From an uncultured Collinsella sp. (lineage in GTDB: Bacteria > Actinomycetota > Coriobacteriia > Coriobacteriales > Coriobacteriaceae), in the NCBI GenBank assembly GCA_900552185.1, contig URYT01000010.1:1-20465 (forward strand): a DNA stretch of 20,465 nt. The letters are read 5' to 3'. Positions 6,410 through 13,194 of this stretch are shown here, piece by piece. Every line of letters starts with the position of its first letter. The first letter of the stretch is position 1. The notes below the pieces were generated by a model that made no database searches, had not been told where the DNA came from, and saw only the letters and a list, made by a program, of their open reading frames with translations. Made by a program: the position numbers and the translations under genes.

Positions 6410-7435
6410 TTACTTGCTGGGGTCGATTATATATTTACCCATGGCACGCAGAGCTGGGTCTGACAGGATGGCGCCGAGTTCGTCGAGGGAAGCCACCTTG
6501 GCGACCATCGAGGATACGTCGAGCCTGCCAGAGTCGATGAGCTCGAGCGCGCGACGCTGCGTATAAGGGTTGATGTAGGACGAGGTGAGCACAAGCTCCT
6601 TCTGGAAGACCTCGAAGGGCTTGACGGTGATTGTCTCATCGGGCTTGGTGAGGCCGAACATCATGACCGTAGCCTTGTGGCCGGCGATCTGGATGGCCTG
6701 CTCGATGGTGACGGGCTTGCCAACACACTCGATAACGACATCGACGTTGCCGACGCCCTCCTGCTCCAGGCGGGCCGGGACGTCCTCGTGGATGGAATCA
6801 ATTGCCAGGTCGGCGCCGAGTTTGAGCGCAACCTCGCGCTTGCCTTCGACGGGCTCGAGCAAGACAACCTTGGTGGCGCCGGCGTTTTTAGCAAGCTGCA
6901 TCATGAGCAGACCGATCATGCCACCGCCGATAACGACAACTGTGCTGCCGGGCTTGATGTTGCACATATCGATGCCGTGCAGGCAGCAGGCGACGGGCTC
7001 GGTCATAGCGCCCTGCTCAAAGCTGGTGTGATCGCCCAACTTGTAGACTTGCTGCATATCGACGGAGCAGTACTCCGCAAAGCCGCCGTTAACGGTGGTG
7101 CCGTAGCCGGTCATATGCTCGCAGTAGTGGTTGATTCCGTCGCGGCAGGGTTCGCAGCAGCCGCAGGGATGGTTTGGGTCGATGCACACGCGATCGCCCG
7201 GTTTAAAGCCAGCGACATCGCTGCCCACGGCCTCGACAACGCCCGCAAACTCATGACCAAGGATCGTGGGCGGGGTAACGTCCGCTGCGCCCTTGTCGCC
7301 TTCATAGATATGAACGTCGGTACCGCAGACGCCGCAAGCTTTGACGTTGATCAGAACGTCGCGCCTGCCCACGGCCGGCTTTGCCGATTCCTCGACTCTG
7401 AGGTCGTGCTTTCCATAGAAGACCGCGCTTTTCAT
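6410..7435 (-). CDS. Zinc-dependent medium-chain dehydrogenase, polyol/threonine dehydrogenase type
   Basis: The 341-residue protein is a two-zinc medium-chain dehydrogenase of the sorbitol, galactitol-1-phosphate and threonine dehydrogenase group. Catalytic zinc residues are Cys37 (ACGVCGTDVH), His61 and Glu62 (LGHEFAG). Structural zinc cysteines are Cys91, Cys94, Cys97 and Cys105 (CGCCEPCRDGINHYC). The nucleotide fold shows VVVIGGGMIGLLMMQLAK, and a Glu at the end of the second strand (VVLLEP) suggests NAD rather than NADP. The ATG at 7435 has AAGGAG 7 bases upstream. It heads a leftward unit with gntR and is divergent from the PTS gene across a shared operator region. The exact substrate is unknown. 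Context suggests a polyol or sugar released from an alpha-glucoside. Confidence 0.9.
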   Translation of the reverse strand: MKSAVFYGKHDLRVEESAKPAVGRRDVLINVKACGVCGTDVHIYEGDKGAADVTPPTILGHEFAGVVEAVGSDVAGFKPGDRVCIDPNHPCGCCEPCRDGINHYCEHMTGYGTTVNGGFAEYCSVDMQQVYKLGDHTSFEQGAMTEPVACCLHGIDMCNIKPGSTVVVIGGGMIGLLMMQLAKNAGATKVVLLEPVEGKREVALKLGADLAIDSIHEDVPARLEQEGVGNVDVVIECVGKPVTIEQAIQIAGHKATVMMFGLTKPDETITVKPFEVFQKELVLTSSYINPYTQRRALELIDSGRLDVSSMVAKVASLDELGAILSDPALRAMGKYIIDPSK

Positions 7436-7471
7436 GGTGACTCCTTAACGTGGCGGTGAATGTTGTAATGA

Positions 7472-7500
7472 AGTATAGGCGTGTATGCAGATATAGACAA
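7472..7500 (-). promoter_or_regulatory. Leftward promoter of the dehydrogenase-gntR unit
   Basis: On the minus strand TTGTCT (7500-7495) and TATACT (7477-7472) are separated by exactly 17 bases. The -35 box lies inside the weaker operator copy (7487-7502), which would allow direct repression. Confidence 0.7.
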
Positions 7501-7516
7501 GCATATCTAGACAAGT
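7501..7516. promoter_or_regulatory. Candidate GntR operator, left copy
   Basis: GCATATCTAGACAAGT matches the reverse complement of the right copy (7632-7647) at 14 of 16 positions. It lies immediately upstream of the leftward -35 box. A weaker third copy (TAGACAAG core at 7494-7501) is 14 bases away. Confidence 0.6.
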
Positions 7517-7631
7517 AGAAAAGAATTATGAATTGAGGCCATCAGCTATATCAGCTTTAGCAGGCAAAATACTGGACATATACCGTTTACGGCTAATAAT
7601 CAACCGTTTACCGACCGTAGTATTAATGCTA

Positions 7632-7647
7632 ACTTGTCTAGATAAGT
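7632..7647. promoter_or_regulatory. Candidate GntR operator, right copy
   Basis: ACTTGTCTAGATAAGT is a near-perfect 16-base palindrome with one mismatched pair, centred between 7639 and 7640. It abuts the extended -10 box of the rightward promoter. The size and symmetry suit a GntR/HutC dimer. Confidence 0.65.
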
Positions 7648-7655
7648 GATATGAT
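7647..7655 (+). promoter_or_regulatory. Extended -10 promoter of the PTS gene
   Basis: TGATATGAT fits the extended -10 pattern TGnTATAAT, and no good -35 box lies 17 bases upstream. The operator palindrome directly precedes it. Transcription would start near 7662, giving a leader of about 130 bases. Confidence 0.5.
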
Positions 7656-7791
7656 AAAAAAGAAGTGCAAGAAGTCAGGGACACGGGCCCACCCGTCCTA
7701 TTGCACGAGGTACACGCAAACGGCGCGTCTGCGGTCTCGAGTGAAGCCAAAACCGCAGTCGCTCCGAATGAAGAGAGGGGGATTCCCCGTC

Positions 7792-9402
7792 ATGATGCAA
7801 AAGATACAACGTTTCGGCGGTGCAATGTACACGCCTGCAATTCTTTTCGCATTTTCCGGAATCGTCGTCGGCCTGGGTACGTTGTTTACCACCGAGGCGA
7901 TCTTTGGCGAGATGGCCACTGCGGGCCATCTTTGGTTTGATTGCTGGAATGTGCTGCTCCAGGGTGGTTGGACGCTCTTTAACCAGATGCCGTTGCTGTT
8001 TTGCGTAGCGTTGCCAATCTCGCTCGCGAACAAGCAGAACGCTCGCTGCTGCATGGAGGCTTTGGCCATCTACCTTACCTTCAACTACTTTGTAAGCACA
8101 ATCTTGGGGCAGTGGGGCCCTGTCTTTGGGGTCGACTACTCTGTCGAGGCGGGCAGCGGTACTGGTCTTGCCACTATCGCAAGCATCAAAACGCTTGATA
8201 TGGGCATCATGGGCGCGCTTATCATTTCAGGTATCGCCACGATGCTTCACAACAAGTACTTCGACACCGAACTTCCTGAGTGGTTGGGCGTGTTCTCGGG
8301 CTCCGTGTTCATCTATATGATCGGTTTCTTCGTTATGGTTCCGGTCGCTCTTATCGCCTGCCTGGTGTGGCCGCATGTCCAGGCTGCTATCTCCGCCTTC
8401 CAGGGATTCATCCTTTCCGCCGGTACGTTCGGCGTGGGCGTCTTTGCTTTCTTCGAGCGCGTGCTGATCCCTACAGGCCTGCACCACTTTATCTATACGC
8501 CGTTCTATTACGACAACGCGGCGGTCAACGGTGGCATCTTTGCTGCTTGGGCCAACATCCTGCCCCAACTGGCTGCCGATCCGAGCATTGCTCTTAAGGA
8601 TGCCGCACCCTGGGCTGCCTATACCTGCCCTGGTTGGACTAAGGTCTTCGGCTCGCTCGGCGTCGCCATTGCGTTTTATATGACCGCCAAACCCGAGCGC
8701 AAGCAGCGCGTCAAGGCTCTGCTCATTCCCGTCACCCTTACCGCTATGCTTTGCGGTATTACCGAGCCGCTTGACTTCACCTTCCTGTTCATTGCGCCCG
8801 GCCTGTTCGTCGTCCACTGCGTGCTCGGAGCGCTCGGCTGCATGGCTCAAAACCTCCTTGGCGTCGTGGGCATCTTCGACGGCGGCATCATCTCGATGCT
8901 CTCGTGGGACTGGCTGCCCCTTTGGGCCGCACACGGTCTGCAGTACGCCATCTCCATCCTTGTCGGTCTGTGCTTTACCGCCCTTTGGGTCGTGGTCTTC
9001 CGTTTCCTGATCGTCAAGTTCGACTTTAAGACCCCCGGTCGCGAGGATGACGATGTTGAGGTCGAGCTCAAGTCCAAGGCCGACTACAAGCAAAAGCAGA
9101 GCGGTGCTGCTGCTGGCAAATCGGTCGCCCAGAGTAAAGATGATGAGCGCTTGGTGCTTGCCGAGAACATCCTCGATCTGCTCGGTGGCACGGATAACAT
9201 CATCGATGTAACTAACTGCGCTACCCGTCTGCGCGTTAACGTCAAGGACAAGAGCGTCGTTGCACCCGAGGCTTCCTTCAAGGCGATCGGTACGCATGGC
9301 TTGGTGGTCCAAGGTCAGTCAATCCAGGTCATCATCGGCCTTACCGTCCCGCAGGTTCGCGAGAAGTTCGAGAGTCTTCTGAAGTTCGAGAGTCTTCTGT
9401 AA
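7792..9402 (+). CDS. glvC: PTS system alpha-glucoside-specific EIICB permease
   Basis: The 536-residue membrane permease imports and phosphorylates an alpha-glucoside. The EIIC domain (about 1-420) has multiple hydrophobic segments, the N-terminus IQRFGGAMYTP typical of GlvC/MalP proteins, and the conserved GITEPLDFTFLF motif near 322. A charged linker leads to an EIIB domain (about 455-536) with TNCATRLRV, where Cys476 is the phosphorylated residue. No EIIA domain is present, so a glucose-type EIIA must act in trans. The start at 7792 follows a GAGAGGGGG site. An in-frame ATG at 7651 overlaps the promoter and adds a non-family extension. The C-terminus ends in a perfect 18-base tandem duplication (KFESLL twice). 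Alpha-glucoside specificity is inferred from similarity and from the GH4 enzyme downstream. Confidence 0.92.
   Translation: MMQKIQRFGGAMYTPAILFAFSGIVVGLGTLFTTEAIFGEMATAGHLWFDCWNVLLQGGWTLFNQMPLLFCVALPISLANKQNARCCMEALAIYLTFNYFVSTILGQWGPVFGVDYSVEAGSGTGLATIASIKTLDMGIMGALIISGIATMLHNKYFDTELPEWLGVFSGSVFIYMIGFFVMVPVALIACLVWPHVQAAISAFQGFILSAGTFGVGVFAFFERVLIPTGLHHFIYTPFYYDNAAVNGGIFAAWANILPQLAADPSIALKDAAPWAAYTCPGWTKVFGSLGVAIAFYMTAKPERKQRVKALLIPVTLTAMLCGITEPLDFTFLFIAPGLFVVHCVLGALGCMAQNLLGVVGIFDGGIISMLSWDWLPLWAAHGLQYAISILVGLCFTALWVVVFRFLIVKFDFKTPGREDDDVEVELKSKADYKQKQSGAAAGKSVAQSKDDERLVLAENILDLLGGTDNIIDVTNCATRLRVNVKDKSVVAPEASFKAIGTHGLVVQGQSIQVIIGLTVPQVREKFESLLKFESLL
9364..9399 (+). repeat. 18-base perfect tandem duplication at the 3' end of the PTS gene
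   Basis: AAGTTCGAGAGTCTTCTG occurs twice back to back (9364-9381 and 9382-9399), immediately before the TAA. It is in frame and duplicates KFESLL. Perfect identity suggests a recent slippage event. Confidence 0.95.
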
Positions 9403-9420
9403 ACCATCGTCCATCGAAAC

Positions 9421-9460
9421 AATCGGCCTTGCAGAGCCGGTATGCACCGCAAGGCCGATT
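9421..9460 (+). terminator. Intercistronic hairpin between the PTS gene and the GH4 gene
   Basis: AATCGGCCTTGC (9421-9432) and GCAAGGCCGATT (9449-9460) form a perfect 12-base-pair stem with a 16-base loop that can fold further (GGT with ACC). No T-run follows; the sequence after it is A-rich. It may work as a partial terminator or mRNA stabiliser between co-transcribed genes rather than a full stop. Confidence 0.5.
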
Positions 9461-9557
9461 CTAGAGATAAAAAACTCCACTTCTAGGTAACAATTCCAAA
9501 CCGTGCAGGCCGCGTACGGGGATGGATTGAGCAAGCGGCCAGAATGAGGAGGACATC

Positions 9558-10901
9558 ATGTCCAAGAAAAACTATGCCGTGACCATTGCCGGCGGTGGCT
9601 CTACCTTCACCCCGGGCATCGCTCTGATGCTGCTTGAGGAGCGTGACCGCTTCCCGGTCAACAAGGTGACCTTCTACGACAACAACGCCGAGCGCCAGGA
9701 GATCGTGGCAAAGGCCTGCGAGATCTACTTCCACGAGAACGCCCCCGAGGTTGAGTTTAGCTACACCACCGACCCCGAGACCGCATTCACCGGGACCGAC
9801 TTCGTGCTTGCTCACATCCGCGTCGGCCTGTACGCCATGCGTGAGCTCGACGAGAAGATTCCTCTCAAGTACGGCTGCGTTGGCCAAGAGACCTGCGGTG
9901 CCGGCGGTATCGCCTACGGCATGCGCTCCATCGGTGGTGTCATCGAGATCCTCGACTACATGGAGAAGTACAGCCCCAACGCCTGGATGCTCAACTACTC
10001 CAACCCCGCGGCCATCGTCGCCGAGGCCTGCCGCGTGCTGCGCCCCAACAGCCGCATCATCAACATCTGCGACATGCCGATCGACCTCATGGATAAGATG
10101 AGCCGTATGTGCGGCATCAAGGATCGTCGCGAGCTGCAGTATAGCTACTACGGCCTCAACCACTTTGGTTGGTGGAGCAAGATCTACGACAAGGAGGGTA
10201 ACGACCTCATGCCGCAGATCAAGGAGCACATGGCAAAGAACGGCTACCTGGACGGCATTGAGCACGAGGCCGGTAAGGAGCAGCACGTCGAGGAGAGCTG
10301 GATTCACACCTTCGGCAAGGCCAAGGATGTCTATGCTGTCGATCCCGAGACGATTCCCAACACCTACCTCAAGTACTACCTGTACCCGGACTATGTCGTC
10401 GAGACGTCTGACCCCAACTACACTCGCGCCAATGAGGTTATGGACGGTCGCGAGAAGAAGGTCTTTGGCGCTTGCCGCGACATCATCGCCAAGGGTACTG
10501 CCAAGGACGGCGGCTTTGAGCCGGATGTACATGCCAACTACATCGTCGACCTTGCCTGCGCACTGGCCGAGAACACGCTCGAGCGCTTCCTGCTGATCGT
10601 CCCCAACGATGGCGCTGTGCCCAACTTCGACCCGACGGCCATGGTCGAGGTGCCTTGCATCGTCGGTTCCAACGGCTTTGAGAAGATCTGCCAGGGCCCG
10701 ATTCCGCAGTTCCAGAAGGGCCTGATGGAGCAGCAGGTTTCCGTCGAGAAGCTCGTTGTCCAGGCTTGGGTCGAGGGCAGCTATCAGAAGCTCTGGCAGG
10801 CACTCACGCTCTCCAAGACCATTCCTTCGGCGAGCGTTGCTAAGCAGATCCTGGACGAGCTCATCGAGGCCAACAAGGATTTCTGGCCCGAGCTTAAGTA
10901 A
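9558..10901 (+). CDS. glvA: 6-phospho-alpha-glucosidase, glycoside hydrolase family 4
   Basis: The 447-residue enzyme hydrolyses phosphorylated alpha-glucosides such as maltose 6-phosphate to glucose 6-phosphate and an aglycone, by the NAD- and Mn-dependent redox mechanism of family GH4. The N-terminus has the dinucleotide motif IAGGGSTFTPG. Metal ligands are Cys171 in NICDMPI and His202 in YGLNHFGW. The CDMP motif is the established signature of the alpha-glucosidase branch (beta-type enzymes have CN-V/T-P). VGQETCGAGGIAYGMRSIGG is also typical. The length equals GlvA/MalH. The start at 9558 has GAGGAGG 6 bases upstream. It lies 155 bases after the PTS gene on the same strand and probably shares its transcript, with the intercistronic hairpin tuning expression. 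No truncation is seen. Confidence 0.96.
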   Translation: MSKKNYAVTIAGGGSTFTPGIALMLLEERDRFPVNKVTFYDNNAERQEIVAKACEIYFHENAPEVEFSYTTDPETAFTGTDFVLAHIRVGLYAMRELDEKIPLKYGCVGQETCGAGGIAYGMRSIGGVIEILDYMEKYSPNAWMLNYSNPAAIVAEACRVLRPNSRIINICDMPIDLMDKMSRMCGIKDRRELQYSYYGLNHFGWWSKIYDKEGNDLMPQIKEHMAKNGYLDGIEHEAGKEQHVEESWIHTFGKAKDVYAVDPETIPNTYLKYYLYPDYVVETSDPNYTRANEVMDGREKKVFGACRDIIAKGTAKDGGFEPDVHANYIVDLACALAENTLERFLLIVPNDGAVPNFDPTAMVEVPCIVGSNGFEKICQGPIPQFQKGLMEQQVSVEKLVVQAWVEGSYQKLWQALTLSKTIPSASVAKQILDELIEANKDFWPELK

Positions 10902-10941
10902 GGACTACTGTCTCGAACCCTCACGCATCTCTGCTTCATTT

Positions 10942-10985
10942 GCGCCGTCGTGGCGTCCGGATTCGCCCGGATGCTGCGGCGGCGC
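10942..10985. repeat. Long GC-rich stem between glvA and ychF
   Basis: A stem of about 19 pairs (10942-10960 with 10967-10985, four of them G-T wobbles) closes on a 6-base loop. It ends directly at the TATACT box of the presumed ychF promoter. It could end glvA transcription without a T-run, or affect ychF initiation. Confidence 0.55.
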
Positions 10986-10991
10986 TATACT
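10962..10991 (+). promoter_or_regulatory. Probable ychF promoter
   Basis: TATACT at 10986-10991 is a good -10 box, 38 bases before the GTG start. TTCGCC at 10962-10967 is a poor -35 at 18-base spacing and lies in the loop of the long stem. Confidence 0.4.
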
Positions 10992-11028
10992 TATGCAGTT
11001 TGAAGTACCTGTACCAAAAGGAGCTGTC

Positions 11029-12105
11029 GTGTCCCTTTCCATCGGTATCGTGGGCCTGCCCAACGTGGGCAAGTCGACGCTGTTCACCGCGCTTACCAAA
11101 AAGACCGGCCTTGCCGCCAACTACCCGTTTGCCACGATCGACCCCAACGTGGGTATCGTCGATGTGCCCGATAGCCGCCTGCAAAAGCTCGCCGACATCG
11201 TCAACCCGGGTCGCATTGTGCCGGCGACGGTCGAGTTTGTCGACATCGCGGGCCTGGTGAAGGGTGCCAACGAGGGCGAGGGCCTGGGCAATCAGTTCTT
11301 GGCAAACATCCGCGAGACCGATGCCATCTGCGAGGTCGTGCGTTACTTTAAGGACCCCAACGTCATGCGTGAGGTGGGCCGCACGGGCGAGTTCGTCGAC
11401 CCCGCCGGCGATGCCGACACCATCATGACCGAGCTCATCCTGGCCGATATGGGAACGCTCGAGAAACAGCTGCCCAAGCTCGAGAAGGAGGCCAAGCGCG
11501 ACAAGGAGCTCATGCCCAAGTTCGAGGTCGCTAAGCGCCTGCTCGCCTGGCTCAACGAGGGCAAGCGCGCCGCATCCATGGAGATGACCGACGAGGAGCG
11601 TGCTGCCGCCAAGGGCCTGTTCCTGCTCACTATGAAGCCCATCCTGTATGTGGCCAACGTGGACGAGGATATGCTCAACGACGATCTGGCGCCCATCGAT
11701 GGTGTTAAGCCGCTGCCCATCTGCGCCAAGATCGAGGCCGAGCTTTCCGAGCTCGATCCCGAGGACGCTGCCGACTACCTGGAGAGCCTGGGCCTGGAGC
11801 AGCCCGGTCTGGACGTGCTCGCGCAGGCCGCCTACAAGCTGCTTGGCCTGCAGTCGTTCTTTACGGCCGGCGAGATGGAGGTCAAGGCCTGGACGGTTCG
11901 TCAGGGCGCGACCGCCCCGCAGGCCGCCGGCGTCATCCACACCGATTTTGAACGCGGCTTTATTAAGGCCGAGGTTATTGGCTACGACGACTACATCGAG
12001 CTCGGCGGCGAGCAGGGCGCCAAGGCCGCCGGCAAGCTGCGTATTGAGGGCAAGGACTATGTCATGGCCGATGGCGACGTCGTGCACTTCCGCTTTAACG
12101 TGTAA
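11029..12105 (+). CDS. ychF: Redox-regulated ATPase YchF (OLA1 family)
   Basis: The 358-residue P-loop ATPase of the Obg-related YchF/OLA1 family associates with ribosomes and responds to oxidative stress in other bacteria. The start is GTG at 11029, with AAAGGAG just upstream and the product beginning MSLSIGIVGLPNVGKST. Visible motifs are the G1 loop GLPNVGKST (9-17), DIAGLVKGA (G3), and NVDE at 210-213 in place of the GTPase NKxD, the hallmark that gives YchF preference for ATP. A coiled-coil insertion sits near 130-190, and a C-terminal TGS domain covers about 270-358 (MEVKAWTVRQGATAPQAAG, ending in DGDVVHFRFNV). The length is close to the usual 363. A small membrane protein gene follows 11 bases later, probably in the same transcript. 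Confidence 0.97.
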   Translation: MSLSIGIVGLPNVGKSTLFTALTKKTGLAANYPFATIDPNVGIVDVPDSRLQKLADIVNPGRIVPATVEFVDIAGLVKGANEGEGLGNQFLANIRETDAICEVVRYFKDPNVMREVGRTGEFVDPAGDADTIMTELILADMGTLEKQLPKLEKEAKRDKELMPKFEVAKRLLAWLNEGKRAASMEMTDEERAAAKGLFLLTMKPILYVANVDEDMLNDDLAPIDGVKPLPICAKIEAELSELDPEDAADYLESLGLEQPGLDVLAQAAYKLLGLQSFFTAGEMEVKAWTVRQGATAPQAAGVIHTDFERGFIKAEVIGYDDYIELGGEQGAKAAGKLRIEGKDYVMADGDVVHFRFNV

Positions 12106-12116
12106 GGACGACGCAT

Positions 12117-12500
12117 ATGTTTAAATATGGCAAAAAAGCTGGCTACATGGGTATTGCGCTGCTCGTGCTTGCGGTGATTCCGCTGGTGGTCGCAGCGTTT
12201 GTGATCCCCAACATTGGTCCCGAGGTGGCAACGAAGTTTAACGCAGCCGGCGAGGTGACGCGCTGGGGCAAGAGCTACGAGTTGCTGGCACTGCCGGTGC
12301 TCAACCTGCTGCTGAGCGTGGCGACGTACTTTACGGCAGGACGCCAGGCAAAGAACAACGAGGACTCCGCTGTGATGGCACGCCTTGCGTGCGAGCGCTA
12401 CCTGTGTAACGGCTGCATCACGGGCGTGTTCCTCAATGTAATCAACGTCTACTTTATGTATTCGGCGATTACTGGAACGGGCTTTGGCTTTGGTTTCTAG
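12117..12500 (+). CDS. Small DUF1648-like membrane protein
   Basis: The 127-residue protein has three predicted transmembrane segments (about 10-32, 53-71 and 97-120). Between the first two it carries VATKFNAAGEVTRWGKS, which resembles the DUF1648 motif of SdpI-type proteins (a small residue-rich loop with N-x-x-G-x-x-x-R-W-G). Start ATG at 12117 follows AAGGACG and lies 11 bases after ychF, suggesting translational coupling or read-through transcription. In other bacteria some DUF1648 proteins are immunity or permease-like components; no function can be assigned here. The C-terminus ends in a short Gly/Phe repeat (TGFGFGF). Confidence 0.8.
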   Translation: MFKYGKKAGYMGIALLVLAVIPLVVAAFVIPNIGPEVATKFNAAGEVTRWGKSYELLALPVLNLLLSVATYFTAGRQAKNNEDSAVMARLACERYLCNGCITGVFLNVINVYFMYSAITGTGFGFGF

Positions 12501-12509
12501 CTTGTCCTT

Positions 12510-12899
12510 TTAAGCAACGAGCCTGCACATATATTCAATGGCTGCTGCGAGGCCGCCGCTCGATCGTGGTTTAAAGACCATGTCGGCGGCGGTCTCGTTT
12601 TCGTATCCGGCGCCACGAAGGGCGAGTGCGATATCGGCTTCTAAAAGGAGCGGCAGGCCGCGTTGGCTGGTTGCGATTACGGCAGCCTGATTGAGCGGGC
12701 AGCTGTGCGTTTGGCATTGAACAGCAAGTTCACCTTGCGCCGGGCAAGGGACCAGAACGGCGGCGACGCGACTTGATAGCAATGCAAATGCTGTACGCTC
12801 ATCGGGCGAAAGGCATTCAGCTTCAACGACGACGAGCTTGGGCGGCGCGCTGTTTGTGCGAAGCGTGGCTCGGTACATGTGGACCGAAGAACCCGACAT
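12510..12899 (-). CDS. Orphan hypothetical protein divergent from the XRE regulator
   Basis: This is a 129-residue protein of unknown function. The preferred start is the ATG at 12899, with CAGGAG 7 bases upstream; an in-frame ATG at 12923 overlaps the palindrome and lacks a site. The sequence starts MSGSSVHMYRATLRTNSAPP and contains hydrophobic strand-like segments (KLVVVEAECL, RVAAVLVPCP, AAVIATSQRGLPLLLEADIALAL) with four cysteines and no transmembrane helix, suggesting a compact alpha/beta domain. I do not recognise a family. It is convergent with the DUF1648-like gene (9 bases between stop codons) and divergent from an XRE regulator across a 24-base palindrome, which suggests that the regulator controls it. 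A toxin-antitoxin-like or stress pair is possible but unproven. Confidence 0.65.
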   Translation of the reverse strand: MSGSSVHMYRATLRTNSAPPKLVVVEAECLSPDERTAFALLSSRVAAVLVPCPAQGELAVQCQTHSCPLNQAAVIATSQRGLPLLLEADIALALRGAGYENETAADMVFKPRSSGGLAAAIEYMCRLVA

Positions 12900-12922
12900 A
12901 GAAAACTCCTGTGTATTCGGCA

Positions 12923-12946
12923 AAACGTAAACTATAGTTTACGTTT
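12923..12946. promoter_or_regulatory. Perfect 24-base palindromic operator candidate
   Basis: The half-site AAACGTAAACTA is followed directly by its exact reverse complement. It sits between the orphan gene (start 12899) and the XRE gene (start 12976), and its centre offers TATAGT/TAAACT -10-like sequence in both directions. A symmetric binding site for the adjacent XRE dimer is the simplest reading. Confidence 0.8.
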
Positions 12947-12975
12947 ATGTTCGGCTCCATTTCAAACTCGGCTGC

Positions 12976-13194
12976 ATGGACGAACGTGCGAAACAGATTC
13001 TTGGCAGGCGGGTCGAAGAGACGCGCAGGGACCTTGGTATCTCCAAGGTTGATTTTTGTGTGGCGACAGGAATCAGCCGACCCTACCTCGACCGAATCGA
13101 AGATGGGACGGCAAATTTCACGCTCAAGGTTCTATTTAAGATTGCGCCCGCACTCGGCATGACGGTGTCAGAGCTTCTCGAGGGCATCGAATAG
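12976..13194 (+). CDS. Small XRE-family helix-turn-helix regulator
   Basis: The 72-residue protein is essentially one Cro/C1-type helix-turn-helix domain. LGRRVEETRRDLGISKVDFC forms the first helices, VATGISRPYLDRIEDG the recognition turn, and a closing helix pair with LGMTVSELLEGIE follows. Such single-domain regulators bind palindromes as dimers and often control their own promoter. The ATG at 12976 gives the expected N-terminus, but no good Shine-Dalgarno is visible. With the palindrome only 29 bases upstream, the leader would be short. The obvious target is the palindrome at 12923-12946 and hence the divergent orphan gene. It resembles the antitoxin or regulator half of small two-gene modules, but no toxin fold is recognised in the partner. 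Confidence 0.85.
   Translation: MDERAKQILGRRVEETRRDLGISKVDFCVATGISRPYLDRIEDGTANFTLKVLFKIAPALGMTVSELLEGIE

Larger units (their letters stand above)
7436..7791. promoter_or_regulatory. Divergent control region of the alpha-glucoside locus
   Basis: These 356 bases separate two oppositely directed units. They contain a well-formed leftward promoter, an extended -10 rightward promoter, three copies of a TCTAGACAAG-type motif and a direct repeat of ACCGTTTAC (7582-7590 and 7603-7611, 21 bases apart). The rightward leader from about 7660 to 7791 is long and includes GGGGGATTCCCC just before the start codon, where a short hairpin could mask the Shine-Dalgarno. Confidence 0.7.

Noticed and set aside
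8227..9312. Minus-strand frame of 361 codons opposite the PTS permease
   Set aside because: Composition rich in Asp, Glu, Gly and His with no domain, a mirror of the EIICB coding sequence.
10936..12087. Minus-strand frame of 383 codons opposite ychF
   Set aside because: Antisense shadow; the plus strand carries all YchF motifs.
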